Shown here piece after piece: positions 1 through 10,413 of a DNA stretch of 64,000 bases. Both the position numbers and the translations under genes were made by a program. Below the pieces are notes generated by a model. That model saw nothing but the letters and a program-made list of their open reading frames with translations, did no database searches and was not told the origin of the DNA. Location of the stretch: assembly GCA_004431415.1 (NCBI GenBank), contig QPMI01000318.1, positions 21,503 to 85,502 on the forward strand. Direction: 5' to 3'. Source of the DNA: Cyanophora paradoxa (lineage: Eukaryota > Glaucocystophyceae > Cyanophorales > Cyanophoraceae). Numbering within the stretch: position 1 is the stretch's first letter; each line of letters starts with the position of its first letter.

Positions 1-515
1 GCCGGCGTCGAACCGGGCCGGCCAGGGCGCGCTGGAGCAGGCGGCCCCGCCCCAGGAGCACGTCCACGGCTACCCCGTCTACAACTGGGACCCCGTCGCG
101 CAGCCCGCCAAGCGGCCCTCGCCCCAGGCCCCCCGCCCGCCCAGCAGCAGCAGCGGAAGGGGCAGCCGGCGGGGGGCCCGGCGGGGGGCTTCCGGGAGCA
201 GTACGCGCGGGAGCAGGCGCGGGCGCGGGCGCACGGGGACGACTGCCTCGCCCACGACGAGCCGCCCTACGCCGGCCTCGCCGCCGACCCCGCCAAGGCC
301 CGCCCCGCCCCGCCCCCGGCCCCGCCCCCCGGCGCCTCACCGCAGGGCGCGCGCAGATGCCGCCGTCGGCGCCGCCGCCGGGGGCTCCGCGGTACGAGGG
401 GCGGCGGCCGCAGGACTCGGTGGTCTACCAGGTGTGGCGCAACGAGGAGAAGGCCCCCTCCGCCGGCAGCTCCCCCCAGCAGCCCGCCAAAGAGAAGAAG
501 AAGAAGCGCTGGTGA
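1..515 (+). CDS. C-terminal part of an unknown Pro/Gln-rich protein (5' end outside window)
   Basis: I do not recognise this protein. The last exon (357-515) starts after an intron at 298-356 that has a GC donor and GCAG acceptor, and it ends with a lysine-rich tail (KEKKKKRW) and TGA. The preceding exon, in frame to position 297, contains the stretch HGDDCLAHDEPPYAGL. Further upstream another frame is open (HVHGYPVYNWDPVAQ), so at least one more intron must lie between about 96 and 187; I could not fix its borders. The composition is charged and proline-rich with no recognisable fold. The basic tail could be a nuclear localisation signal, but that is a guess. The protein is incomplete only because the window begins inside it. 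Confidence 0.5.
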   Translation, partial: RRRTGPARARWSRRPRPRSTSTATPSTTGTPSRSPPSGPRPRPPARPAAAAEGAAGGGPGGGLPGAVRAGAGAGAGARGRLPRPRRAALRRPRRRPRQGPPRPAPGPAPRRLTAGRAQMPPSAPPPGAPRYEGRRPQDSVVYQVWRNEEKAPSAGSSPQQPAKEKKKKRW

Positions 516-2059
516 CCCCGCGCGCCCCCAGAGCTCCCCTTCACAGCGCCCATTCATTCAGCGGCTCTCGCAACTGCCCGGCGACCGAGGCGTACCACGG
601 AGGTGGGCCCACATGCACGGGGCCCCTGCGCGAAGGTCGCCGGCTCCTGGACTCGAGACGCAGAGTCGCCGAGTCGGACCTTCACTGACCTTAGTGGGAA
701 ATAATCCCGGAGTCCGGTGATCATGATCCGGAGTCACTTCACTTAGTGAGCCAATTCCGAATTCGAACCTTTGAACTTTGGGACTTCGGAACGTCCCAAG
801 TTGGCAACGTTTAACGTTGACTAGCACTTGCCATTCATGCACTGCCGCAGTGCGGCAATGATTTGCAATGCCCGCGGCCGTGATGAACTTCGAAACTCGG
901 CTTAAAATCATGCCATGATGATCAGTGACTTATTAATACGTATACTTCAAGGCTTCAACTCATGATCATGATCAGTGACCGTCGGACTTGCAAGTCCATG
1001 GCCAGTGGCATGACTTGCCGCAGTGCCACTGGGCCAGTTGGCAGGTTGCTCAGCGCTCAGCGGCTGCCAGGCTGCCAGGCCGGGCTGTAGATCTAGATGT
1101 AGTAAACGGACCGTCGGGCCTGCAGCTCAGCCGCTAGCGCTGAGCGGCTGGGGGCCGGGCCCCGGGCCCTTCAGGCTTGGCTCAGTGAGATTTGCCATGG
1201 GCACCGTGGCACAGCTGCCGCAGTGCACTGCCGCAGTGCGGCAGCCTGCTATCCGATGATCCGATGATCAAATCAAACTTGAAATTGAATATTTATTGTG
1301 ACGTACACTGCGCATGCTGCCAGGCTGGTACTATCATATTATAGTATCATGATCATCAGCATGATATCTGATCGATTTCATGATCATGACTCATGATCAT
1401 GATCATGACTCATGATCATGATATCGATCATATAATGCATATGCATGATCAGTCCGACGCGTACGTCGACGGTCCCGGGTCGAGGACTTCGGATCAAATG
1501 CTTGCCGCATGCGCAGTGCCAATTAATAGTGCAACTTGCAACACGCGCGCGCGCGCTATCCGATGATCGCTCGCCGGCGCGCGCGCGACGTCGACGTCGA
1601 CGTCGAATCGGCGACTCGGCGAGCCGGCGTGGGGGCCGGTGCCACGGTGGGGGCCGGACATTCCCCCATGGGGCGGCGCTCGCGACCGCGCGCGCGCGCT
1701 CGCGCTCCGAGCTCGAGGCTCGCGCTGGCGCGCATGCATCATGATCCGCGATAAGCGTCGCCGCGCGGCTCATCAGAGTCATGTCTCACGGCGCACATGT
1801 ACAGCTAGCTGCAGGCTGGCTTGGCCGTTGCAATTGGCGGGATGCATGCCGGCGGAGCGTTCGCTCTTGAAACCCGGTATCCCGGTAGCTCCCACGAAAG
1901 CGTGGCCGGTTCGCACATTTCAACGCGGGACGGAGCGTAACCAGCTACTCCACCTGCTGTGCTATCCCGGCCCAGTCCGACGCCGGGCCTCAATCGGGCG
2001 CCCAGCGTCATTGAGTAAGGCGGACCCGGCCGTGGGGGTCAGTAAAGGCTGCAGCAGCA
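516..2059. other. Intergenic island, AT-richer and full of short palindromes
   Basis: No supported gene. From about 690 to 1560 base composition drops sharply against the flanking coding DNA. The sequence is largely overlapping self-complementary words (GATC, CATG, ATAT, TGCA, GTAC), with repeated CTGCCGCAGTG/TGCGGCA words near 840, 1015, 1215. From about 1540 to 1740 it becomes alternating CG-rich (GCGCGCGC, GTCGACGTCGACGTCGA). The open frames over it look random. The same style of sequence recurs at 32.9-34.7 kb and 19.5-19.95 kb. Confidence 0.6.
1375..1450. repeat. TGATCATGATCATG palindromic microsatellite
   Basis: Dense imperfect iteration of TGATCATGATCATGA and CATGATCATGAT, ending in ATATCGATCATATAATGCAT. 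Every short segment is its own reverse complement, so either strand could fold into hairpins. Similar clusters occur at 960-975, 1340-1400, 33120-33150 and 34240-34262. Confidence 0.7.
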
Positions 2060-2773
2060 ATGGAAGAAGCATCGCATTCGACCGCGGATGCCGTCAAAGA
2101 TCTGCACAAACGAGTCCGGCGTCTTTCGATTGACACAAAGGAACGCCCCCGGCGCAAATCGCTGGACGACGCAAGTCCGACGACACACGACGTGGTGCTA
2201 CGCGACGAGGTGCGCGCCTACAACTCCGGCGCGCGCGGCCCCCCCCCCACCCGGCGTCGCGCGGACGCGCGCCCGACGCTGCACGTTCGGCCCGCTCCCG
2301 GTTCCGCAGGTCGTCGAAATGCTGAGCAAGCGTGAAGCGAACTCGAAACCGTACGGTGCACTCGTTCTCGCCTCGGCACCGGCGTGCCTCCGTGCTTCGC
2401 AAGAAGCCGCCGAGTCCGGCTGGCGCTTAGATCTAGGCGATCGTCGCGGGTCGGATGGGGGCGTAGATACGCTTATGCATTCATCGACGGGGGAAGCACG
2501 GCAGACACGATGAGCGTGCGGGAGGCGCGGGCGGCGCACATCGCGGGGCTCAGACGGGCGCCGGAAGACGAGGACTTCGATGTGCGCGTGACTGACCGCA
2601 CCATCCGCTGCGGGAAGAAGGAGGACCAGGGCGCGCCCCGCCCTGCCCCGCCCTGCCCTCCGCGGCGGCGGCCGACGAAGCGGGGCGGGGGCAGTCGAGC
2701 TCACCATCCGCGTGTACTCGCCACACCACATGCACGAGGCGGGGGAGGAGCTGCTGCCGGGGATTGTCTGGTT

Positions 2774-2804
<31 letters not shown>

Positions 2805-4209
2805 CCCTCCCCCCCAGTCGGGGCCAACGCCGTCCCCGCTCCTCTGATCCAGTCGGACCCCAGGGCCCATGGCGGTGGCTTTGTTTTGGGCAACCTCGAC
2901 TCTTGCGATGCCAGGTACCGCGCGCGTGCTCGTTGCATGCCTTTTCTAACTTCCTTCCATTCCAGTCTGCGCCTCCTCTGCAACTCCGCCCGCTGCGTCG
3001 TCGTCTCGTGCGCCCGCGCCCCGCCCCCCGCCAGCGCCCGACCCCTCGCTCACGCCCGTCGCCGGGGCAGCGTGGGTGCGGGGGCGGGGCGGGCGGGGCG
3101 GGGCGGGGCGGGCGGGGCGGGCGGGGGGCTCAGGGGGGGCGGGCGGTGCGCAGACTACCGGCTGGCGCCGGAGCACGCGTTCCCCGTGCCGGCGATGGAC
3201 GTCTACTACGCCACCAAGTGGGTCGCCACCAACGCCTCCGCCCTCGGCATCGACGGTCGCCCCCCGCGCCCCGACCCCGCCCCCGCCCCCGCCCCCTCCC
3301 TTCAGCTCACCTTCCCGCCTCTCGTCTGCCGCAGCGAGCCGCCTCGCCATCGGCGGAGGTGCCCCGCCCCGCCCTCCCCGCCCCCGCCGCCCCCGCACGC
3401 CCTGACATGTCGTGGGGACGGCAGACAGCGCGGGAGGTGCGGGCAGCGGGAGCGCGCGTGGGGGCGGGGGCGTGGGCGGGGTTGACGGCGGGGGGCAGGG
3501 AACCTGGCGACGATCGCGGCGATCCTGGCGAAGAAGAGCCGCAGCGTCCGCCTCGCCTTCCAGGTCCTCGTCTACCCCGTCACCAGTGCCTCCCCGGCCC
3601 CCCTCGCGCGCGCGCGCTGCCGGGGGGGCAGAGGGGCGCTGAGGGCGGGGGCAGACTTCGACCTGTCGACGGCCTCGTACCGGCGCTTCGCGAAGGGCTA
3701 TGGCCTCACCGCTGCCGAGATGCTCTGGTTCTGGTCCGCGCCCCGCCCCGCGCCGCCCCCCTGCCCCCGCCTCGCGCCGCCTCCCCGCCTTGCGCCGAGG
3801 GCCGCCGCAGGAGCAAGTACCTGCCGACGGAGGCGGACGGGAGCGACTGGCGGGCCTCCCCCTTGCGCGCCCCGCTCGTCCGCCCCGCCCGCCCCGCCCC
3901 GTCCCGCCGCGGGTGCCCGGGGCGGGGGGCTCAGCAGGGCGGGGCGGGGCGCAGGATGCGCTGCAGCAGCTGCCGCCGACGCTGGTGGTGACGGCGGAGG
4001 CGGACGTGCTGCGGGACGAGGGGGCGGCCTACGCGGCGCGCCTCGCGGCGGCCGGCGTGCGGGTCGAGTTCAGCGAGTACGCCGGCCTCATCCACGGCTT
4101 CTTCCGCCACAGCGACTGCCTGGCGAGCGCGCGCGAGGTCGTCCTCGAGATCGCCGTCGAGCTCTGCGCCGCCTTCTACCGCCCCGACGACCCCGACCCC
4201 GCCCGCTAG
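2060..4209 (+). CDS. Alpha/beta hydrolase, HSL-type (GDXG) esterase/lipase
   Basis: Serine carboxylester hydrolase of the hormone-sensitive-lipase family. Exons joined by eye contain, in order, the oxyanion-hole motif [27 protein letters not shown], the nucleophile elbow GDSAGGNLAT, the acid EADVLRDEG and the base GLIHGFF, so the whole Ser-Asp-His triad is present. The nucleophile elbow is split: the 12-nt exon at 3425-3436 supplies most of Asp-Ser-Ala-Gly. Introns use GT donors (e.g. 2210-2309, 2771-2863) and GC donors (2419-2504 and those before LTIRVY, YRLAPEH and DALQQL). The start at 2060 ([10 protein letters not shown]) is the first ATG of an exon that splices in frame; a shorter start at 2510 is possible. 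No clear signal peptide. The substrate cannot be predicted. Confidence 0.85.
2771..2863 (+). other. Intron with an uninterrupted 28-base C run
   Basis: This intron of the hydrolase gene begins GTTCC and runs into 28 consecutive C residues (2774-2801), then further C/T, before CCCCAG. Splicing here rejoins the tryptophan codon directly to the HGGG oxyanion motif, which fixes both borders. The C run acts as an extreme polypyrimidine tract and would form G-quadruplexes on the other strand. Confidence 0.7.
3425..3436 (+). other. 12-nt microexon in the hydrolase nucleophile elbow
   Basis: The 12 bases ACAGCGCGGGAG lie between a 66-nt intron (3359-3424, GTGCC...GGCAG) and a 62-nt intron (3437-3498, GTGCGG...GGCAG). 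Joining the three exons gives GGDSAGGNLA with no frame break, the exact family consensus around the catalytic serine. Skipping the microexon would delete four residues including the serine while keeping frame. Confidence 0.8.
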
Positions 4210-4288
4210 CCCCGCCCCGCCCCCACCCCCTCTGCCGCCTCTGCACGCGCGTTTTTTGTGAACAGAGAGCGGGAGAGGGTGGGTGCGG

Positions 4289-7200
4289 CTAGTTGGGGCC
4301 CCTGGCGGCGCGCTTCTGCTCGAGGGTGCGGGCGAGGAAGGGGACGTCGGCGCGCGGGGCGCCCCCGGGGGCGATCTCGAGCTCGAGGGCCGCGGCGTCC
4401 ACGAGGCAGACCTCCTCGCGCCCCTGCGCGCAGTAGTAGACGAGCGCCTCCACGCGGGCCCGGCCGCGCCCCTCGAAGGCGAGCTCCAGCGGCCGCCCGA
4501 CGGCGAGGGCGCCCTCCTGCGCGCCCCGCGCGAGCCGCACGTCGCCCTCGAGCCGCAGCACCTGGTAGCGGCTCGTCGCGCCCTTCGTGGGGGCGTAGCC
4601 CTCGGGGAGGGCGGCGGTGAGGGCGAGGCGCCCGCCGCTGGCGAGGGCCGCCGCCTCCAGCGAGACCGCCCGCCGCGTCGCCAGCGGCGTCGCCTCCTGC
4701 CGGCCCCGGCCCCCCGTCGGCCCCGCCCCAACGCCCCGCGCGGGCGGCGCACCTCGGCGGCGGGCAGGGCGCCGGCGCGGGTGGCGGCGGCGGCGGCGGA
4801 GCGGGCGGCCGCGGCGGCGCGCGTCTCCGGCACGGAGCCGAGGTCGAGGGTGGTCACCTGCGGGGCGCGGGGCGCTCGCGGGGGCGGGGCGGGGCGCGGC
4901 GGGGGGCGGGCCTGGAGGGTGGCGAGGTCGATGGAGCGGATGGCGCCGTTGTTCGTGTCGGCGACGAGCAGGGCGCCGCCGCCCGGGGCCAGCGCCAGGC
5001 CCGCCGGCTCGCTGAACATCGCCTCGCCCGCCGCCCCGTCCCTGAACCCCGCCTTCCCCGTCCTGCGCGCCCCCTCAGGCCCGCGGCGGGCGGGGCGGGG
5101 CGGGGCGGGGCGGACCCGGCGAGGGTGCGGATGGAGGCGGAGGCGACGTCGACGCGCTTGATCCTGCCCGCCCCGCCCCGCCTCGGCTGCGGCGCGGCGC
5201 GGCGCGGGGCGCGGGGCGGACTTGTGGTTGTACGAGTCGGCGACGTAGAGGAGGCCGGTCTCGGGGCAGCAGACGCCGAGCGGGTGCTGCAGGCGCGCCC
5301 CCGACCCCGACCCGTCCACGTCCCCGAACCTGGCCCCGCCCCCTCAGCCGGGCGCGCGGCGCGGGGCGCTGGGGCGGGGCGGGGGCGGACGCGAAGAGGT
5401 TGGCGGCGAGGAGCGGGTCGCCCCCGACGAGCGTCCGCGTCGCCCGCCCCGCCTCGTCCACCACCCGCACCGAGCTGCTCTCCGAGTCCTGCCCCCGCCC
5501 CGCCCCGTCGCGCCGGCACGCTCGCGGGGTGGTCTGGGGCGGGGCGGTGGTGGCGGACGGCGATGTAGAGGACGCCGGTGGCGGGGTCGAAGGCGAGGCC
5601 CGACGGCTGCGCGAAGGCCGCCTCCGCGAGGTCCCGCCCGCTCACGTTCGCGTTCAGCTCCCGCCCGCTCCCCGCCACCCGCCGCGTCTCCCCCGAGGCG
5701 AGCTCGTGGGCCCAGATCTGGTGCGTCCCCGCCATCGCCACGTAGACCGCCCCGCCCCGCACCGCCACGTCCCACGGCGAGCTCAGCTCCTGCGCCGCCC
5801 CCTTCCGGCCGCCCTTGTAGTCCCGCCCCTGCCGCGCGCCCGCCGGCCTCGGGCGCAGGCGGGGGCGGGGGCGGGGGCGGGGCGGGCGGGGGCGGGGCGG
5901 GCCTGGGTGCCGGTGCCGGCGAGGGTGCGGACGCGGCCGGCGGCGAGGTCGACCTCGCGCAGCGCGTGCGCCTCCGTGTCCTGCGCACCCGCCCCTCACC
6001 CCAGTGCGCCCCGCGCCGGGGGGGGGGCCACCCGGCCGCACCGCCACGTAGAGGCAGTCGCGCGCCGCGTCGCTGCGGCGGGGCCCGTCGCGCGCGGCGG
6101 GAGGGGCGGGGCGCGCGCGGGCGCACTAGGCGAGGCCCTGGGGCCGATAGAAGCGCGCCGAAGCGAAGTCGCCATCCTGCAGGCCCGCCTCCCCGCTCCC
6201 CACCTGCCGACCCGCCCCTCGCACGGCGGCCGGGGCGGGAGCGGGCGCGGGGGGTGCGGGCCTGGTCGATGAAGCGGCCGGCGGCGTCGGTGATGACGAT
6301 GCGGTTGTTGTTCGAGTCGCTCACGAAGAGCCGCCCTGCGCCCCCGCCCGCCCCGATGTCGGCAGGGATCGGAGCCCCGGCGCAGCCGCCGCGGCAGCGC
6401 CGCCGCGCGCACCGCCGGCCGAGTCGACGGCGAGCTTGCCCGGGTAGCGGAGGGTGGAGGGGGCGGGGCGCGCGTCGCCCTTGTCCCGCTCGAGGGCGAT
6501 CGGGAGGGGCGCGGCGTTGAGGTCCTGTGCGCGCCGCGGGTGAGGGGCGCGGGGCGGGGGCGGGGCGGGGGCGCGGGGCGCGCGGCGGCGTAGAACTGGA
6601 GCGCGGCGGCGATGAACGCGTCGAGGTTATCCTGCGCCCGCCTCGGCGCCGGCGCGGCGGGGGGGCGGGGCGGGCGCACGCGCTGCTTCTCGCCGGAGAG
6701 GCGGGCGATGACGCGGCCGGAGCGGGGCGAGACGAGGGCGAAGGTCGGCCACGAGTCGACCTGGGGGCGGCGCGGGGCAGGTCGGGGGCGGGGCGGGGCC
6801 GGGCCGGGGGGCGGGTGGGCGGGTGGGCGGACGCCGAGGCGGGACCAGAGGCGCATGGCGGGGTCGTTGACGACCGGGTGCTCGATCTGCGCGCCCCCGC
6901 CCGCCCCCTTCCTCGCTCGCTCGCGGGGCGGGGCCAGGGAGGGCGCGGGGGGCGGGCGGGCCTCGTAGCGGAGGACGGCCTCGCGGATGTTGGCCGAGTC
7001 CTGCTCGTTGTCGAACTTGGCCGAGTGCACGCCCACCACCGCCAGCTGCGCCCCGCCCCGCTCTCCCGCCCCGCCCCCCCGCCCCGCGAGGCCCCGCGCA
7101 CCGCCTCGTGCCGGTACTTCTCCTCCAGGTAGGCCTGCACGGGGCCCTCGGCCCGGCCCCGGCGGGCAGGGCCCCAGGGCGCCCCGCGGCGCACCAGGTC

Positions 7201-8113
7201 CGGCAGCACGTGCTGCGCGGCGCCGGGTCAGCGGGGCGGAGGGGTACGGGGTGGGGTGTGGGGCGGGGAGTATACGAGATACCATACAGTTGATACAACA
7301 GTAGGTCCTTTTTTTTGCGGGGGGCCGGAGGGCGTCAGCGGGCCGGATGGGTGCGGGGCAGGGTCTGGGGCGGGCGGGCCAGAAGTCGAAGAGGACGAGC
7401 TTGCCCTTGAGCTCGCGCTTGGTGCTCAGCGGGCGCGACACGTTGAGCCACTCGAGGCCCTCGGGGAAGTCCCCCACATACAGGCCCGTCGGCGCCCGCT
7501 CGATCTCCTCCCTGCCGCCCCGCACGCGTCAGCCGCCCCGCCCCGCCCCGCCCTCCCGCCCCGCCGCCCCGCCGCCCCGCCGCCGCGCACAAAAACTCCA
7601 TGATTTCGCGCAGGTCGTTGTCCGAGCTACGCACCGCCGAGATGCGTTAGCGGGCCGCTTGCACAGAGGGCGTGCACGCGCGGGGGCGTATGCGCACTAG
7701 GTGGCGGCGTTGGCAGGGAGAACAGCGTTCATGAGGGCGCGCGGCGAGACCTGCGGGGGGTCAGGGCCTCGGCCCAGCAGCGCGGCCGGCAGCAGGGGGC
7801 GCACATAGCGGAGCATTTTGGTGCGATCGATCACCCACGCCATGGAGGCCGTGCCGGCCGCGACGGAAGTCCAGCGGAGGATCTCGCGGCGCGAGACCGG
7901 GCGCCTGCTTGAGCCCGACGCCGGCGAGCCCGGCGCATCAACAGGCTGATTGCCGGCATCCTCCTTCTCCGCCCGCGCGGCCGTGCGGGACGCCCTGTCG
8001 CTGCGCTGCGGCCTCGCGTGCGGTTCGGCCGGCGCGCGTACGGCTTGGCCCAGGAACGCGCGACGACCGGCGACGCCCACCGGCAGTGACGAAACAAACG
8101 CCAGCTGCTCCAT
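4289..8113 (-). CDS. Thioredoxin-like / NHL beta-propeller protein (SOQ1/NHLRC2-like) with lumen-type presequence
   Basis: Order from the N terminus: presequence; a thioredoxin-like domain (WLNVSRPLSTKRELKGK, then FDFWTYCCINCM with a CxxC pair, VVGVHSAKFDNEQ, HPVVNDPAMRLW, DSWPTFALVSP); NHL repeats (RLFVSDSNNNRIVI, SSPWDVAVRGGAVYVAM, HPLGVCCPETGLLYVADS, EPAGLALAPGGGALLVAD); and a beta-strand C-terminal domain ending GPN. This matches NHLRC2 and the lumenal half of plant SOQ1, which controls photoprotective quenching. The presequence has a twin-arginine core (SRREILRW) before a hydrophobic stretch and an Ala-x-Ala end (LPANAAT), as in thylakoid-lumen targeting. An apparent TAG at 7697-7699 lies at an exon end: intron 7627-7697 (GTGCGC...GTAG, branch CTAAC) removes it and joins to YSDNDLREIMEFL. 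Start 8113 (MEQLAFVSS) is the best ATG; an ER signal exon could lie upstream. Confidence 0.8.
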
Positions 8114-8401
8114 CTGTGCGGTCGCACGTGCAGGTTGAGCCCACTTCCAGTTTGCGTACCCGGCAAACTTTCGATTTCGGGCATCGTAATCGTAATCGCA
8201 ACTGCCAGGGCCGGCCCCGGGCCCGCGCGCGCATAAGCATTCAGATTCAAGTATAGCTGGCGCGCTCAGTCTCTTCCCGAACTCACAGCCAAGCACTGTG
8301 CGTGTCGCTCGCCGCCGCCCTCCGAGCGCCACTCGCATGCGCTCATGTCAAATGTTTCGCAGCGCGCACCTCGCAACCGCGCGGCGGCGGGGCTGTGAGG
8401 G

Positions 8402-9926
8402 ATGGCGGCACGAGGCTTTGCTCAGAGGATTCGATTGTGTTTCTTCGCGACGCTGGCCGTGCAGCTGGTCTTCGTGGTAACAACAGGCTTCACGTACCGC
8501 GATGCAACAATTGAATCCGCGTTCAATGAGCTCACCGTGCTGGCGGACTCGGATTACGCGAAGAACGCGGCGAGCTTCGCGGCCACGCTTCCGGAGATCG
8601 ACAGCACCCTGGACTCTGTCGGGCTGCCTACGGACCGGGGCCGGCCGCTAGAGGAGCGGCGCTTCCTGACGGACAAGCGAAAGGAGCAGATCGCGGAGAG
8701 CGGGCGCTTCCAGATCGACGACCAGGCGCAGGGGGCGCCGGAGACGGACATCGCGCGGCTGCGGGCCTACGCGCGGCTCGTCGCCTCGTACGGCTCTGAC
8801 AAGGCGGAGCTCAACGCTCTCGAGCGCCTCCTCGCCCGCATCGGGCCCAGCGTCCGCTGCGAGCAGGCGCGCCCCGCCGCCCCGCCCCGCCGCCCCGCCG
8901 CGGCGAGCCGCCGCCGCAGTGGTGGCGGGTGTTCGGCCTGGAGCGGGGCCCCACGTCCCCCGACCTCAAGTTCATCGACACGTTCAACCGGTCCGCCCCG
9001 CGCCCCGCCGCCGGCCCCCGCCTCGCGCGCGCGGGGGGCAACGGGCGGGGGCGGCAGGCACGGGGAGGCGGTGCGGCTGTTCGAGAAGTGCATGCTGCCG
9101 TCGGTGTGCGCGGAGGGGGCGCACAGCGTGTCGCAGTACGGGCAGGAGCTGGTCGTGCTGCGCCGCCACGGCAAGCACCGCCCCGGCTTCTTCGTCGAGA
9201 TCGGCTCCGGCGACGGCGTCCGCCCCGCCCCGCCCCGCCCCCGCCCCGCCCCGCCCCGCCCCGCCCCCGGTGGCGTCGGACGCGCTGAGGCGGCGCAGGT
9301 GACGCACAGCACGACGTACCTGCTGGAGAAGTGCTGGGGCTGGGAGGGCATCTGCATCGAGGCGAGCCCGGCGCACGCGGGGGCCCTCGCGCGGATGCGG
9401 CGCTCGTGCCGGCCGCTGGCGCTGGCGGTGGCGGGGCGGGAGGAGGCGGGGGCGGCCTTCCGGCTCGCGGGGGAGCTCTCGGGGCTCGTCGCCCACTACG
9501 ACCGCCGCACCCTCGACCGCGTCGTCCGCCCCGCCCGCCCCGCACCCGCCCCGCCCCTCCGCATGACGCGGCGCCGCAGGAGCGGGACTTCCCCGAGGGG
9601 GCGACGGTGGAGGTGCAGGCGGCGTCGCTGCCGGCGGCGCTCGCCCTGGCCGGCGTGGGCGCGGGGAGGCGGATCGACTACCTGGCGATCGACGCGAGCG
9701 GGGCGGAGCTGGCGGTGCTGGAGGGGGCGGGCCTGCAGGGCCTCGACGTCGGCCTCGTGACGGCCGCCAACCTCTACCTCGAGAGCCACCTCTGCGACTT
9801 CATGAAGCCCCGCGGGCCCGCCCCCGCCCCCGCCCCGCCCCCCGCCGGGCCGGCGGCCGAGGCGGGGCGCGCAGGTTCGTGTGCGACCAGGTGGCGGGGG
9901 ACGACCTCTTCTACCGCCCCAAATAG
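8402..9926 (+). CDS. FkbM-type SAM-dependent methyltransferase, membrane-anchored
   Basis: N-terminal signal anchor (about residues 8-30, RLCFFATLAVQLVFVVTTGF), then a stem, then an FkbM-family methyltransferase domain: SQYGQELVVLRRHGKHRPG, FFVEIGSGDG (SAM-binding loop I), TYLLEKCWGWEGICIEASP, IDYLAIDASGAELAVLEG. In this family such domains methylate sugars or glycans; a Golgi or ER lumen position is inferred from the type-II anchor. At least five introns; donors include GT (before VTHSTTYLL and ERDFPEG) and GC (after SVRCEQ and DFMK). The last exon reads FVCDQVAGDDLFYRPK before TAG. It is divergent from the SOQ1-like gene, with 288 bp between start codons. Confidence 0.8.
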
Positions 9927-10413
9927 CCCCCGGCCGCGGGGACGGCGCCCCCGCCCCCCCCGCCTTCTCCCTGCTCTCGGCCCCCCCTCTGCTCCTCTCC
10001 GACGCGGCCCTTCCCGCCGCATGTCCCGCCCCGGGGCCTCCGAGGGCCCCCCACGAGCCTCGCCACGCGCATCCTCTTGCGCAGCGCCCCTCCCCGCCAC
10101 CTCCCGCCCTCCGCAGGCCCCGCCAGCTCTTCGAAGAGTTCGAACCAGCACAAGACCTCTGAAAGCAAATACCACAACACGGGGCGCCCCAGGCGCGCTA
10201 CGGGGCGCCTCAGGGGGCCCGAGGCTCGTCGGGCCCCTGGGCGGCGAGGGAGATGGAGGATGTGGGGCGCTGGGGGGCGTCCGGAGGGGGGCCCTCCCCC
10301 GGCGCAGTGACGGCCAGGCCGAGGGAGGCGACCGAGGCCGGCGGGAGGGCTTCCCGGGGAGGGGCGCCCCCGGGGAGGGATTTGCGCTGCTGCTCCTCCG
10401 ACCTGCACGCCGG
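9927..10413. other. Intergenic, 3' ends of two convergent genes
   Basis: Lies between the stop codons of converging genes. Pyrimidine-rich to about 10140, then a short AT-richer patch (AAAGCAAATACCACAACA, 10160-10178), then G-rich. No gene seen. Confidence 0.5.

Noticed and set aside
1384-1782. Arg/Asp-rich open frames in the palindromic island
   Set aside because: They follow from CG-alternating repeats; both strands give similar low-complexity frames.
7697-8113. A stand-alone small gene ending at TAG 7697
   Set aside because: The product would be only a targeting signal; a standard intron beginning at that stop joins it in phase to the thioredoxin-NHL protein.
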